A stretch of DNA of 38,921 nucleotides from the NCBI GenBank assembly GCA_027007005.1, contig JALTFO010000293.1, forward strand, positions 1 to 38,921, given 5' to 3'. Position numbers and translations under genes: made by a program. Positions 24,203 through 31,703 of this stretch are shown here, piece after piece. Position 1 is the first letter of the stretch. Each line of letters starts with the position of its first letter. The notes beneath the pieces were generated by a model. It saw nothing but the letters and a program-made list of their open reading frames with translations. It did not search any database and was not told the origin of the DNA. The stretch comes from Candidatus Bipolaricaulota bacterium. GTDB lineage: Bacteria > Bipolaricaulota > Bipolaricaulia > UBA7950 > UBA9294.

Positions 24203-25504
24203 CTACATGAGGCCAAGCTTAAGCGCGAGGATGAGGAGAGCACTTGCGATAATGCAGCTAGCGAGCGATGTTATTGCCCCACTTCTGGCCCATATGTGAA
24301 ACGTAATTGGACTGTCCGTCCGTTCGCTAATCGAAACCGTAAGAACACTTGCAGTGGAACCGATCGGTGTTCCGTTTCCACCAAACCCAACGCCAAGGGC
24401 GAGCGCCCACCACAGAGGGATCACGTTTACTCCCTGACTTCCCAGGCCGGCGATGATCGGTAGCATGGCGATGGTAAACGGGATGTTGTCAACCACGGCT
24501 GACATGATCGCACTGATCCACAGCACTGCGAGCACGGCGATGATCATCCCATGTTGCGTCAGCGCGCCGATCTGGGTTGCAATCAATCTGAGTGCTCCCG
24601 CCGCCTCCAGTCCTCCGACGATGATAAACAGGGAGACAAAGAAGATGAGTATGTCCCAGTGGACCTCCTGCAGTATCTCATCAAGCGATGGGCGTATCCA
24701 GACAAGGCCGACCGATGCGCCGAGCAACGCGACAAGTCCGGGGTTGAGGTGAAGTAGATCGTGGACGAAGTACAGGGCGATCGTGCCGGCAAGGACGATG
24801 AGGATCTGCTTGGCGGTCTTGCGGTCCGTGAGGGCCCGTGCCGCATCGAGGTGAGCAAGTTGGGGGAGGTTCTTCGGTGGTTGTCTAAGTTGCCTGCGGA
24901 AGATGAACAACAGCAGCGCTTGCACGATCACCCACACGACGAGAACAATCGGCGCCAGGTGGACGATGAAGCTGTTGAAGGAGAACCCCGCGGCTGAGCC
25001 GATGAGGATGTTCGGGGGATCGCCGATGAGTGTGGCAACGCCTCCGATGTTCGACATCAATGCCTCCCCGAGCAGGAGGGGTACCGCGCCTATTCCGATT
25101 ACCTCGGCGATAGACAGGGTAACAGGCGCCACGATGATTATCGTGGTAACGTTGTCCAGCACCATGGAGACGAGGCTTGTGAACAGGCCGAGGAGGAGCA
25201 TCAACTTCCACGGGCTTCCGTGTGTACGCTGGGCGACGCGAATGGCGAGGTAAGTAAACAGGCCGGTCTTCTTGAGGACGCCTACGATAAGCATCATCCC
25301 GAGAAGAAGAGTGATTGTATTGAAGTCGATAGCTTCTACTGCTTCTACGTCAGTATAGAAACCGAGCCATGTGCCGACAATGATCATCAGTACCGCGCCA
25401 ACGAGACCGACGATCGTTCGATGGATTCTCTCTGAGAGTATCCCTACATAGGTGAGGACGAATAGCAGTGACGAGACGACAAGCGGCCATGTTCCTGAAT
25501 TCAT
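24203..25504 (-). CDS. ArsB/NhaD-type ion transporter
   Basis: This is a polytopic membrane protein of 433 aa with about 10-12 hydrophobic segments, of the ion transporter superfamily branch containing ArsB, the P protein and NhaD. Two pseudo-repeats each carry a signature: SMVLDNVTTIIIVAPVT with LIGDPPNILIGS in the first half, and SAVVDNIPFTIAMLPII with GNGTPIGSTASVL in the second. The transported ion (arsenite, Na+/H+ or a carboxylate) cannot be told, and no ars genes are nearby. The start at 25504 is preferred, with GGATGG 6 nt upstream. An in-frame ATG at 25537 lacks a ribosome site. Confidence 0.87.
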   Translation of the reverse strand: MNSGTWPLVVSSLLFVLTYVGILSERIHRTIVGLVGAVLMIIVGTWLGFYTDVEAVEAIDFNTITLLLGMMLIVGVLKKTGLFTYLAIRVAQRTHGSPWKLMLLLGLFTSLVSMVLDNVTTIIIVAPVTLSIAEVIGIGAVPLLLGEALMSNIGGVATLIGDPPNILIGSAAGFSFNSFIVHLAPIVLVVWVIVQALLLFIFRRQLRQPPKNLPQLAHLDAARALTDRKTAKQILIVLAGTIALYFVHDLLHLNPGLVALLGASVGLVWIRPSLDEILQEVHWDILIFFVSLFIIVGGLEAAGALRLIATQIGALTQHGMIIAVLAVLWISAIMSAVVDNIPFTIAMLPIIAGLGSQGVNVIPLWWALALGVGFGGNGTPIGSTASVLTVSISERTDSPITFHIWARSGAITSLASCIIASALLILALKLGLM

Positions 25505-25623
25505 GAACAACCATCCTACAGCATACACACAGGCCATGCAATGGAAGAGAAGGCTCTCCCTTTGGAAGACAAGCTGCCGGCGATGCTGCTCCCACCATCA
25601 AGCTTGCTGCAATGCACCATATG

Positions 25624-25659
25624 AAAAAACAGGCGAGCCCAAGATCTGGGGCTCGCCTG
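25624..25659 (-). terminator. intrinsic terminator of the riboswitch unit
   Basis: On the minus strand an 11-bp perfect stem (25659-25649 with 25640-25630, arm CAGGCGAGCCC) with an 8-nt loop is followed by six T residues (25629-25624). It reads leftward and closes the transcript beginning near 26263. It also shields the upstream side of the permease operon. Confidence 0.85.
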
Positions 25660-25734
25660 CGGAGGCACGCCTATAAGGCACAAGGAGGTGTAGAGTCTAC
25701 AGGCGCAACACAGTAAGGAGGTGGTGATTGGTGT

Positions 25735-26196
25735 TCATGTGAACGCTACTCCTGTGTAGATGGATTGAGCGAAGAGATATATACCTTGCGCATGCGATAT
25801 GGTTTGGCAGCTCTGGAGGGATGACGCGTGTACAGATGGATCGTTAGAAATTACCCCCAGATCTTCTTCTGTTTGTCGTTGTAGGCAGGTATGAAATCGC
25901 CCGGAGAGAAACAGATAAAGAGTACCATCCAGAGCCGCCTTGTTGAAACCTTTTGCGCTACAAGCAGCATAGCGTGTCTCGCCTGTAAGGTAGACCAATA
26001 GTTGAACAAAGAAAGGATGATCGAGATAGAATACGTTATCGCAGAGACGATAATCATTGCATAAAAAGAAAAAACCACGAGGATGACGAATTAGACGCGT
26101 TGGAGTAAAACAATAGAATGCCGCGAGTATCCGCTGCACACCAAGATTTGCTAATAACACAAAAATGAACACCACTTTCGGCGGCGCGGCGACCAT
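25735..26196 (-). CDS. hypothetical short reading frame downstream of the c-di-GMP riboswitch
   Basis: The longest frame in this minus-strand unit is 153 aa. Its ATG has a strong GGGAGGG ribosome site 6 nt upstream, and the N-terminus looks like a signal or membrane segment (VVFIFVLLANLGVQRILAAFYC). The remainder is cysteine-rich and resembles no family I know. A second minus frame ending at 25851 encodes a more convincing membrane segment (AMIIVSAITYSISIILSLF, then RRLWMVLFICF and a KQKKIWG end), so the true gene may be that frame or a frameshifted one. The unit is bounded by the riboswitch and the terminator. Both ATG and ribosome site fall inside the aptamer. Confidence 0.35.
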   Translation of the reverse strand: MVAAPPKVVFIFVLLANLGVQRILAAFYCFTPTRLIRHPRGFFFLCNDYRLCDNVFYLDHPFFVQLLVYLTGETRYAACSAKGFNKAALDGTLYLFLSGRFHTCLQRQTEEDLGVISNDPSVHASSLQSCQTISHAQGIYLFAQSIYTGVAFT

Positions 26197-26262
26197 AGAT
26201 CCCTCCCTTTAGGCCCGTAGCTTTGCGTCCCCAGCTTTCGCATGGGTTTGCTATTATCGAGT
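26183..26262 (-). ncRNA. cyclic di-GMP-I (GEMM-I) riboswitch
   Basis: The minus strand shows the class I core in order: TAGCAAACC, a hairpin closed by GC-GAAA-GC (GAAA at 26239-26236), GGGACGCAAAGC pairing back (TAGC with GCTA), then GGGCCTAAA and TATGGTCGCC. CCTAAA (26213-26208) and TATGG (26197-26193) form the 11-nt GAAA-tetraloop receptor. Binding of c-di-GMP at the junction stabilises this docked fold. The GGGAGGG ribosome site lies in the P3 loop and the AUG lies inside the receptor, so ligand binding would hide both: an OFF switch is inferred. Confidence 0.88.
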
Positions 26263-26269
26263 ACATCCA

Positions 26270-26298
26270 TTTCTATCATAAAACGCGGCGAAAGTCAA
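26270..26298 (-). promoter_or_regulatory. promoter of the riboswitch unit
   Basis: TTGACT (26298-26293), a 17-nt spacer and TAGAAA (26275-26270) on the minus strand place the start near 26263, right at the 5' edge of the aptamer. Confidence 0.6.
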
Positions 26299-26422
26299 CC
26301 TCTTTTGCCTTGCTGTTTTTTTGTTCCCTGAGTGAGTGTTGGGCTGCGATCAAGTAAAATGCCTTCATGGCGGGGATATTCCCTGCGGAGAAGTGCGAAT
26401 AGTTCCAGGTGAGGAAGGATGC

Positions 26423-27679
26423 ATGACTGATGAGAAGTTGCTTTTAACCGATGCGATACTGGAGACAGCAGAGAACATCTTACGTGCTGGGCCGATATGC
26501 GATGAATGCCTTGGCCGCGCCTTTGCCAAGGTGGGCTATGGCCTTTCCAATGCCGAGCGCGGCAGGGCGGTGCGAATAGCTCTGAACAGTCGCGGGGTAG
26601 GTGCGAAGAGCGGAACCTGCTGGGTGTGCGGTGGGCTCTTCGAGTCTGTGAGGGACTGGGCGGAGAGAGCACAGGCCATGAGCGAGGGGATCGAGTTTGA
26701 TTCCTACTTGTTTGGGGTCAAGCTCTCCGCGCGGATCAGACAGGGTGAGAAGCTCTACCTGGAACGCTACCCGACTGGCACCCACGAACCGCTAAAGCAT
26801 GCATTCAATCGTGAAGTGGGGAAGGCATTCGAATCTCTCGTTGGTCACGCCACCGTCGATCTTGAGCGGCCCCACTTGTCGTACGTGATCGACCTTTCCG
26901 CTGACCGGATAGAACTCAAGGTCCGCTCGTTGTACATCTACGGCAGATATCAGAAGTTCCTGCGAGGGATTCCGCAGACCCGCTGGCCCTGTCGGAAGTG
27001 TGGTGGTGTGGGCTGCGAAGCGTGTAACTTCACCGGCAAGCAGTATCCAGAATCGGTGGAGGAGCTGATCGCCGCTCCGTTTCTTGTAGCAGCCGGTTGC
27101 GATACTGCTTATCTGCATGGGGCGGGACGCGAGGATATCGATGCTCGCATGCTCGGTAGCGGCCGGCCGTTCGTCCTCGAACTTGTCGCACCGCACGTGC
27201 GCAGCCTTGACCTTGTAACGCTAAAAGAGCAGGTGAACACGACGCAGACAAGGAAGGTAGAAGTGAGCGATCTACACTTTGTCTCCCACGACACGGTGGC
27301 TCTGGTCAAGGAGACGCACGCCGAGAAGACATATCACGCCGTTGTTTCACTCTCCTTGCCAGTTGATGAAAAGCGACTGCGAGCGGCCGTGTCATCACTC
27401 ATCGGCCAGATCAATCAGCGTACGCCACAACGCGTGGCGCACCGCCGTGCCGACCTTGTCCGTATCCGGCGCCTGATCGATGCACAAGTGAAGGTCCTCT
27501 CCGAGCAGGAAGCCGAACTCGTTCTGCGCGGCGAGGGTGGTCTGTACATTAAGGAGCTTGTCTCCGGGGATGATGGAAGGACAACTCCCAGCCTGGCGAG
27601 CGTGCTAGGTGTAGGGGCACGAGTAAGCGAGCTCGATGTGATCGATGTCAGCGCGAAGGGGTTCCCCGATCTCGTTTGA
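26423..27679 (+). CDS. pus10: Pus10-type tRNA pseudouridine synthase
   Basis: This 418-aa protein matches Pus10 (COG1258), which makes pseudouridine 54/55 in the T-loop of archaeal tRNAs. The N-terminal accessory region has zinc-type pairs CDEC (26-29) and CWVC (66-69), and a further CRKC...CEAC pair occurs at 190-201. The catalytic segment is REDIDARMLGSGRPF with the nucleophilic Asp at D240. The end carries the family block LYIKELVSGDDGRTTPSL and LDVIDV. ATG 26423 is chosen with GAGGAAGG just upstream. The upstream in-frame extension to 26336 lacks similarity. Bacteria normally use TruB for position 55, so this is probably an archaeal acquisition. It faces away from the riboswitch unit. Confidence 0.88.
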   Translation: MTDEKLLLTDAILETAENILRAGPICDECLGRAFAKVGYGLSNAERGRAVRIALNSRGVGAKSGTCWVCGGLFESVRDWAERAQAMSEGIEFDSYLFGVKLSARIRQGEKLYLERYPTGTHEPLKHAFNREVGKAFESLVGHATVDLERPHLSYVIDLSADRIELKVRSLYIYGRYQKFLRGIPQTRWPCRKCGGVGCEACNFTGKQYPESVEELIAAPFLVAAGCDTAYLHGAGREDIDARMLGSGRPFVLELVAPHVRSLDLVTLKEQVNTTQTRKVEVSDLHFVSHDTVALVKETHAEKTYHAVVSLSLPVDEKRLRAAVSSLIGQINQRTPQRVAHRRADLVRIRRLIDAQVKVLSEQEAELVLRGEGGLYIKELVSGDDGRTTPSLASVLGVGARVSELDVIDVSAKGFPDLV

Positions 27680-27705
27680 AGAATACCCTACCTGTCGCGT
27701 AAAGT
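27676..27705 (+). promoter_or_regulatory. possible promoter of the sigma factor gene
   Basis: TTGAAG (27676-27681, overlapping the pus10 stop) and TAAAGT (27700-27705) are 18 nt apart. A GAGGAG ribosome site follows 9 nt before the ATG. The -10 match is moderate. Confidence 0.4.
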
Positions 27706-27733
27706 TTATTATCGCGACGAGGAGACGCACGAT

Positions 27734-28615
27734 ATGAGCGAAACAGCAGAGCAGAGACAGACCACGAGCGAGGGGCTCTCCCCCGATACGGTTGACATCC
27801 TCAGCATCTACTTTCGCGAGATCTCCCGCTTCTCGATCCTTTCGGTAGAAGAAGAACGTGAGGTGGCGCGCGCCATGGACGATGGAATAGATGGGGCGCG
27901 CGAGCGGTTGATCACCGCTAACCTTCGACTCGTGGTGAAGATCGCAAAAGAGTACGCCGAGGCTGGCCTCCCTCTACTCGACCTGATTCAAGAAGGAAAC
28001 GTAGGCTTGATTCAGGCGGTCGATCGCTTCGAGGTGGAGCGAGGCTACAAGCTGAGCACATATGCCTCTTGGTGGATCAGACGGGCTATCTTAAGTGCGA
28101 TCACCGACTACTCGCGCATGATCCGTATCCCAGACTACCTATTCCGTGCCGTGCGTCGGTTAGAGCAGATGCGCGCACTGGGACGTGAGGGGAACACGAG
28201 TGACGAGGAGATCACAAAGGCTCTGGGGATGTCCGTCGAACGACTGCGGCAGATCGAAAAACAGGTGAACGAGATCACCTCTCTCGACCGTGTCCTCAGT
28301 GGCGAGGGTGAAGAGGTGTTGGAGGACATCATCGAAGATCAATCGGCCCTCTCCCCGGAGCATGAGGCGCTGCGGCTGCTCTTCCACGACGAACTTGAAG
28401 GAGTTCTCGACGCTCTCCCGGCCAGGCAAGCGTTCGCTTTGAGATTGCACTACGGAATCGAAGATGGCTCCCCGTACAACCTGTCCGATGTCGCGAGGAT
28501 CATGTCGATCAGCCGCGAGCGAGCACGTCAGCTCGTAAAGCAAGGGATGAGCAATATCAGCGAGAAGTGGGGTGAACACGCCTTCGACTTCTACCGAGAC
28601 CTGCTCAACGGTTGA
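27734..28615 (+). CDS. sigma-70 family RNA polymerase sigma factor
   Basis: This 293-aa sigma factor has regions 1.2 through 4.2 but no region 1.1. Region 1.2 begins IYFREISRFSILSVEEE. Region 2 includes NLRLVVKIAKEYAEAGLPLLDLIQEGNVGLIQAVDRFEVERGYKLSTYASWWIRRAI. Region 3 follows with RIPDYLF. Region 4 ends with the helix-turn-helix SDVARIMSISRERARQLVKQGM. Length and lack of 1.1 suggest a group 2 (RpoS/SigB-like accessory) factor, though some lineages have short primary factors. The segment SRMIRIPDYLFRAVRRLEQ differs from the usual RTIRIPVH of RpoD. Confidence 0.9.
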   Translation: MSETAEQRQTTSEGLSPDTVDILSIYFREISRFSILSVEEEREVARAMDDGIDGARERLITANLRLVVKIAKEYAEAGLPLLDLIQEGNVGLIQAVDRFEVERGYKLSTYASWWIRRAILSAITDYSRMIRIPDYLFRAVRRLEQMRALGREGNTSDEEITKALGMSVERLRQIEKQVNEITSLDRVLSGEGEEVLEDIIEDQSALSPEHEALRLLFHDELEGVLDALPARQAFALRLHYGIEDGSPYNLSDVARIMSISRERARQLVKQGMSNISEKWGEHAFDFYRDLLNG

Positions 28616-28824
28616 CCGCTCAACTTGAACGGGCGCGAAGGGCAAAACCAGCGGCACTTTCAATCGAGAGATCGCTCGCTATGCGAAACACCGACAACCA
28701 CGCTTGGTCGTCCAACTTGCATCCTCAATATACGGAGCGGTGATAGAGACCAAAGCACTACGCACTGGAGTTGATTTCTGCTCATCTAAGTGTACACTTA
28801 GGTGGTCATAAGGGAGGGATCCAA
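28616..28824. promoter_or_regulatory. toxin-antitoxin promoter with palindromic operator
   Basis: No gene lies in this gap. A perfect 16-bp palindrome CTAAGTGTACACTTAG spans 28786-28801. It overlaps the -10 region of a candidate promoter: TTGATT (28771-28776), then 16 nt, then TACACT (28793-28798). This is the expected place for autorepression by the antitoxin. A GGGAGGG ribosome site follows at about 28812-28818. Confidence 0.65.
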
Positions 28825-29097
28825 GTGTTCAAGAGAGCTATTCCTATTACCCAGGCGCGTCACGAACTTAGCCGCCTTCCAGAGGAGTTTGTTGAGGACG
28901 ACTCCTCCGATGCGATAGCGATCACGCGTCGTGGCAAGCCAGTGCTAGCTGTCCTGCCATGGGATCTGTACGACAGTTTGGTGGAAACCCTGGAGATACT
29001 CAGCGATGAGGATCTCATGGCGGCTGTGCGGCAGAGCATCAAGGAGATGCAGGCCGAAGAGCTCATCCCGTGGGATGAGGTCCGAAGCACCCTCTAG
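28825..29097 (+). CDS. Phd/YefM-family antitoxin
   Basis: This 90-aa antitoxin starts at GTG with GGGAGGG 6 nt upstream. The Phd/YefM N-terminal DNA-binding fold is visible: IPITQARHELSRLPEE, then AIAITRRGKPVLAVLPWDLYDSLVETLEIL. The C-terminal acidic/hydrophobic tail (SIKEMQAEELIPWDEVRSTL) should wrap and neutralise the toxin. The palindrome at 28786-28801 is the likely operator. The toxin gene follows after 6 bp. Confidence 0.9.
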   Translation: MFKRAIPITQARHELSRLPEEFVEDDSSDAIAITRRGKPVLAVLPWDLYDSLVETLEILSDEDLMAAVRQSIKEMQAEELIPWDEVRSTL

Positions 29098-29103
29098 CTG
29101 ATC

Positions 29104-29433
29104 ATGGTCTCCTACCAAGTCTTCCTCACACTGCAAGCCCGGCTCATGCTCCAGGGGATCAGCGATGGCCGGATACGTGACATGCTTGTTCGTCGCATTG
29201 ATGGCCTATCCAAAGATCCAACGAAGAAGGGGAAGGCATTGGTCGCTGAGCTCAGTGGCTTTCGTAGCTTGCGTGTTGCCAGGTACCGCGTGCTCTACAA
29301 GGTGGACAAAGAAAGGGTGATCATTGTCGCGGTGGGGATCCGCAGAGAAGGCGACACTAAAGACATCTACACACGAGCAAAGAAACTGCTCAGGCTAAAA
29401 TTGATAGAGCTCCCCGAAGAAAAGCAGGAATAG
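29104..29433 (+). CDS. RelE/ParE-family toxin
   Basis: This 109-aa protein has the RelE/ParE fold pattern: YQVFLTLQARLMLQGI, a helical middle, then SGFRSLRVARYRVLYKVDKERVIIVAVGIRREGDTKDIY. RelE members cut mRNA at the ribosome and ParE members target gyrase. The basic patch (RSLRVARYRV) fits RelE, but this is not decisive. The gene is complete and directly follows the Phd-type antitoxin, so the module looks intact. Confidence 0.88.
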   Translation: MVSYQVFLTLQARLMLQGISDGRIRDMLVRRIDGLSKDPTKKGKALVAELSGFRSLRVARYRVLYKVDKERVIIVAVGIRREGDTKDIYTRAKKLLRLKLIELPEEKQE

Positions 29434-29444
29434 ACATAAGCATG

Positions 29445-29660
29445 TGTAGCGTGGTGGCTCGTCCACCACGTTGGATATCTTTCACCACGAAGGACACGAA
29501 GATCACGAAGGTATCATGAAAAAGCCATTGTAGCGTGCGCAGCTTGTCTGCCACGTTGGTGTGGAGCTTGCTTGCCCTGTGAAGTCTTACTTCACTGGGG
29601 TCTGCCACGTTTGATGGTGGCTTGCCCACCACGTTGGTATGCAGCTTGCCTGCAACGTCG
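29445..29660 (+). repeat. cluster of hairpin repeats (AGCTTGCC type), first block
   Basis: Five imperfect units of roughly 25-30 bp occur here, each a short inverted repeat around a GGCTYGTC/AGCTTGYC centre and ending CCACGTTGG. The first is CGTGGTGG(29450)-CTCGT-CCACCACG. A CACGAAGG-type stretch at 29483-29512 followed by GTATCATGAAAAAGCC separates units one and two. The third unit is split by a second inverted repeat, GTGAAGT-CTT-ACTTCAC (29579-29595). No protein-coding gene is supported between 29434 and 29677. Confidence 0.75.
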
Positions 29661-29677
29661 ATGCCATGTTTGTGTCC

Positions 29678-30530
29678 TTATGCCCTTGGTTGCGTCTGCC
29701 CCTTCATCTGTTCCAACAGTGCCTGGCCTGCCGTTGTCAGCCGATACTTCTGCTTGCTGCTGCGTGGCTTGTCGGGAATTGTCATTTCGATGAGGCCCGA
29801 TTCTAGTGCCGGCAGCAAGTAGTTCTTACGGAAGTGCTCATCATTTTTCAGTTTAAGGGCTGTCTGTAGTTGCTTTCTGGTCATTTCGCCTGAGAGAACC
29901 TTCAGCAAGCGAACTTCCTGAGTACTTCCGTGGTACTTCCGTGGTGACTTCACCTGTGACTTCACCCGCAACTTGGTCCTGACTTAGATCCGACTTAGCG
30001 CCAACTTGTCGGGTTGCCCCCGCGTGAATGGGCAGACGAATCAAGAAATAGGTGCGAGCATCATCGGTTTCGAACTCTGGAGCAGGGGAGCCGTTCTCCG
30101 ACATCACCCGCAATACCTTGGGAATTCCAGTGGAACGTCCCTCGGTGAGGTCGAGCTCTTTGAGGAACTCTCCGATTCGACGATTGCGGTAGCGGCGAGT
30201 GATTGCCTTGCCGGTGCGCAAATCCTCCATCTTGATAGACCGATCTGGGCCGGGGAAGCTTAGCACAACAAGATCATCCGGCGTAATTCGCACTTCGATC
30301 GGTTCACGCTCTTCGTAGGATCGATGATAGACGGCGTTGACCACAGCCTCCTCAATGGCGGGGTACGGGAAGTTCCAGAACCGCTCCGCTTCGGCACGAT
30401 CGGGATGCTTAACTACAGTGCCATCTTCTTTTGATGTATTCACATCCCTATTCACACACAACAGCATACAGCCCAAAAAGCGTTCAGTCAAACAGTTGAT
30501 GAGCAGCTGGCGAGGATTGCCTGAGGTGAA
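29678..30530 (-). pseudogene. decayed COG2865-type transcriptional regulator (ATPase-like domain plus winged helix)
   Basis: Two minus-strand frames together give the C-terminal two thirds of a COG2865 / RecG-like AlbA_2-family regulator. Upstream frame: VVKHPDRAEAERF, YPAIEEAVVNAVYHRSYEEREP, SFPGPDRSIKMEDLRTGKAI, GEFLKELDLTEGRSTGIPKV. Downstream frame: EVRLLKVLSGEMTRKQLQTALKLK, FRKNYLLPALESGLIEMTIPDKP. A frameshift near 29915-29945, in a GGAAGTACC-rich duplicated tract, separates them. The N-terminal AlbA_2 domain is missing, cut off by the hairpin and CACGAAGG repeats from about 30534. It is not expected to be functional. Confidence 0.75.
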
Positions 30531-30533
30531 TTT

Positions 30534-30669
30534 CAACCACGAAGGGCACGAAGAGCACGAAGAGCACGAAGGTATTATGAAAAAAAGCCATCGTAGCGTG
30601 TGGAGCTTGCCTCCCACGTTTGATGGTGGCTTGTCCACCACGTTTGGTGTGGAGCTTGCCTCCCACGTT
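30534..30669 (+). repeat. CACGAAGG stretch plus hairpin repeats, second block
   Basis: A run of CACGAAG/GCACGAAGA units (30534-30571) is followed by GTATTATGAAAAAAAGCC and then three hairpin units centred on GGAGCTTGCCTCC or GGTGGCTTGTCCACC, each ending CCACGTT. The order matches the block at 29483-29559, so the two are copies of one composite repeat of about 80 bp. Confidence 0.75.
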
Positions 30670-31568
30670 GCTATGCCAAGAGACAATTTGCGCTGCAAAG
30701 CCCAACATCGAAGGCGAGCTTGACGCTACGCAAGCGCATAGTTCGTACGTTCTATCCACCTTGTCATCCCTTTCAGGGTTCTCGTGGTGTTTCCACCCGA
30801 GGTGAATTTACAACCATGAAGCGCGTGAAGAGCACGAAGGTATCAAGCACAAAAGCGTCCTCGCGCAGGGGCGCAGAGATGCAGAGTAAAGCAACTTTCA
30901 TGCTTGTGTAGCGTGCGCAGCTTGTCTGCCACGTTGGATGGCAGCTCGTCTGCACGGTTTCGCATGAGAAGAACATTCTCCCGTAGAGGCTTGTCTGCGT
31001 TCGAAGGGCGGGCAGACACAGCGGGGAGATTCCTTCGTGATGAACGCGATCCAGAATATCGTCTCGTAAGTACCCGAAGGCCTTCCCGGAACGATCTCAG
31101 ATGACATGCCAATGGAGATTTGTCTTCGCTGGCACGTGAGAGGGCAACCCAGCTACTGATACCAACGAAACGAGAGGTGCTTGCCACTTCAGCAGGAGTG
31201 GAGCGGATTAGCCTGTCGTCACATAACTTTATGTGACGACATGTGACGCGACGTCGCGCGGGATGAGAGGAGCTAAGCCTCATTCGTATTGTCTACGAGC
31301 GCCGCAACTAGGATCTCGATCCCCGGCTTGTCAGCGGGGCAAGGGCATTACGAACTTTGCCCTCGACAAAGCAAACCTCTCAGCAAGATCGGAACGAGGC
31401 TCACAAACCATCCGATTGCCTTCAAGCGTGCGCCGAGCGCATCCATCGCGTGCTTGTACGGGAATGTGTAAAGTTATAAACTAATAGCCATGTGTGAAAG
31501 AGATCGTCAGGAATGAACATGAGGACGTGTGCTTTGAATAGAACGTGCCAGGCGAGAAGCGGTGATCG
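30670..31568. repeat. gene-free repeat and palindrome region
   Basis: No supportable gene is seen here. A third, partial CACGAAGG-type tract lies near 30813-30842 and a hairpin unit at 30906-30959. A perfect inverted repeat with 12-bp arms, GTCGTCACATAA and TTATGTGACGAC, lies at 31215-31240. Just after it is a perfect 12-bp palindrome CGCGACGTCGCG (31247-31258). ATGTGACG is directly repeated at 31231 and 31241. Confidence 0.6.
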
Positions 31569-31703
31569 ATGAGCACCGATACGACTTTCTTCACTAACGA
31601 GTCCAATGCAACGTTGCTCGATCAGTTCAAGAAAGTGATGCAATCGGTGAGGTATTTTGACATACGTGATGATAAAAGATGCGAATCGTTAGGTTATGAG
31701 TAA
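31569..31703 (+). pseudogene. stub of a second PLD-helicase N-terminus
   Basis: This 44-codon frame reads MSTDTTFFTNESNATLLDQF then KKVMQSVRYFDI, closely matching the first 33 residues of the helicase at 32804. The DNA at 31556-31597 is identical over 42 bp to 32791-32832, including the 13 bp before the ATG. Homology stops near 31665, and the frame ends after RDDKRCESLGYE, overlapping the DUF3800 start by 8 bp. It is either the remains of a duplicated helicase gene or the left scar of an insertion that brought in DUF3800. Confidence 0.75.

Noticed and set aside
29445-29660. Possible CRISPR array
   Set aside because: The repeated units are imperfect hairpins lying almost end to end without unique spacers of constant length, and no cas genes are present.
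30484-30759. Minus-strand frames rich in His/Glu or Val/Phe across the CACGAAGG tract
   Set aside because: They are translations of the repeat units, with no protein-like conservation beyond the repeat.
31422-31643. Minus-strand 73-codon frame
   Set aside because: Shadow of the helicase-like stub; the same shadow recurs opposite the real helicase start at 32699-32932.
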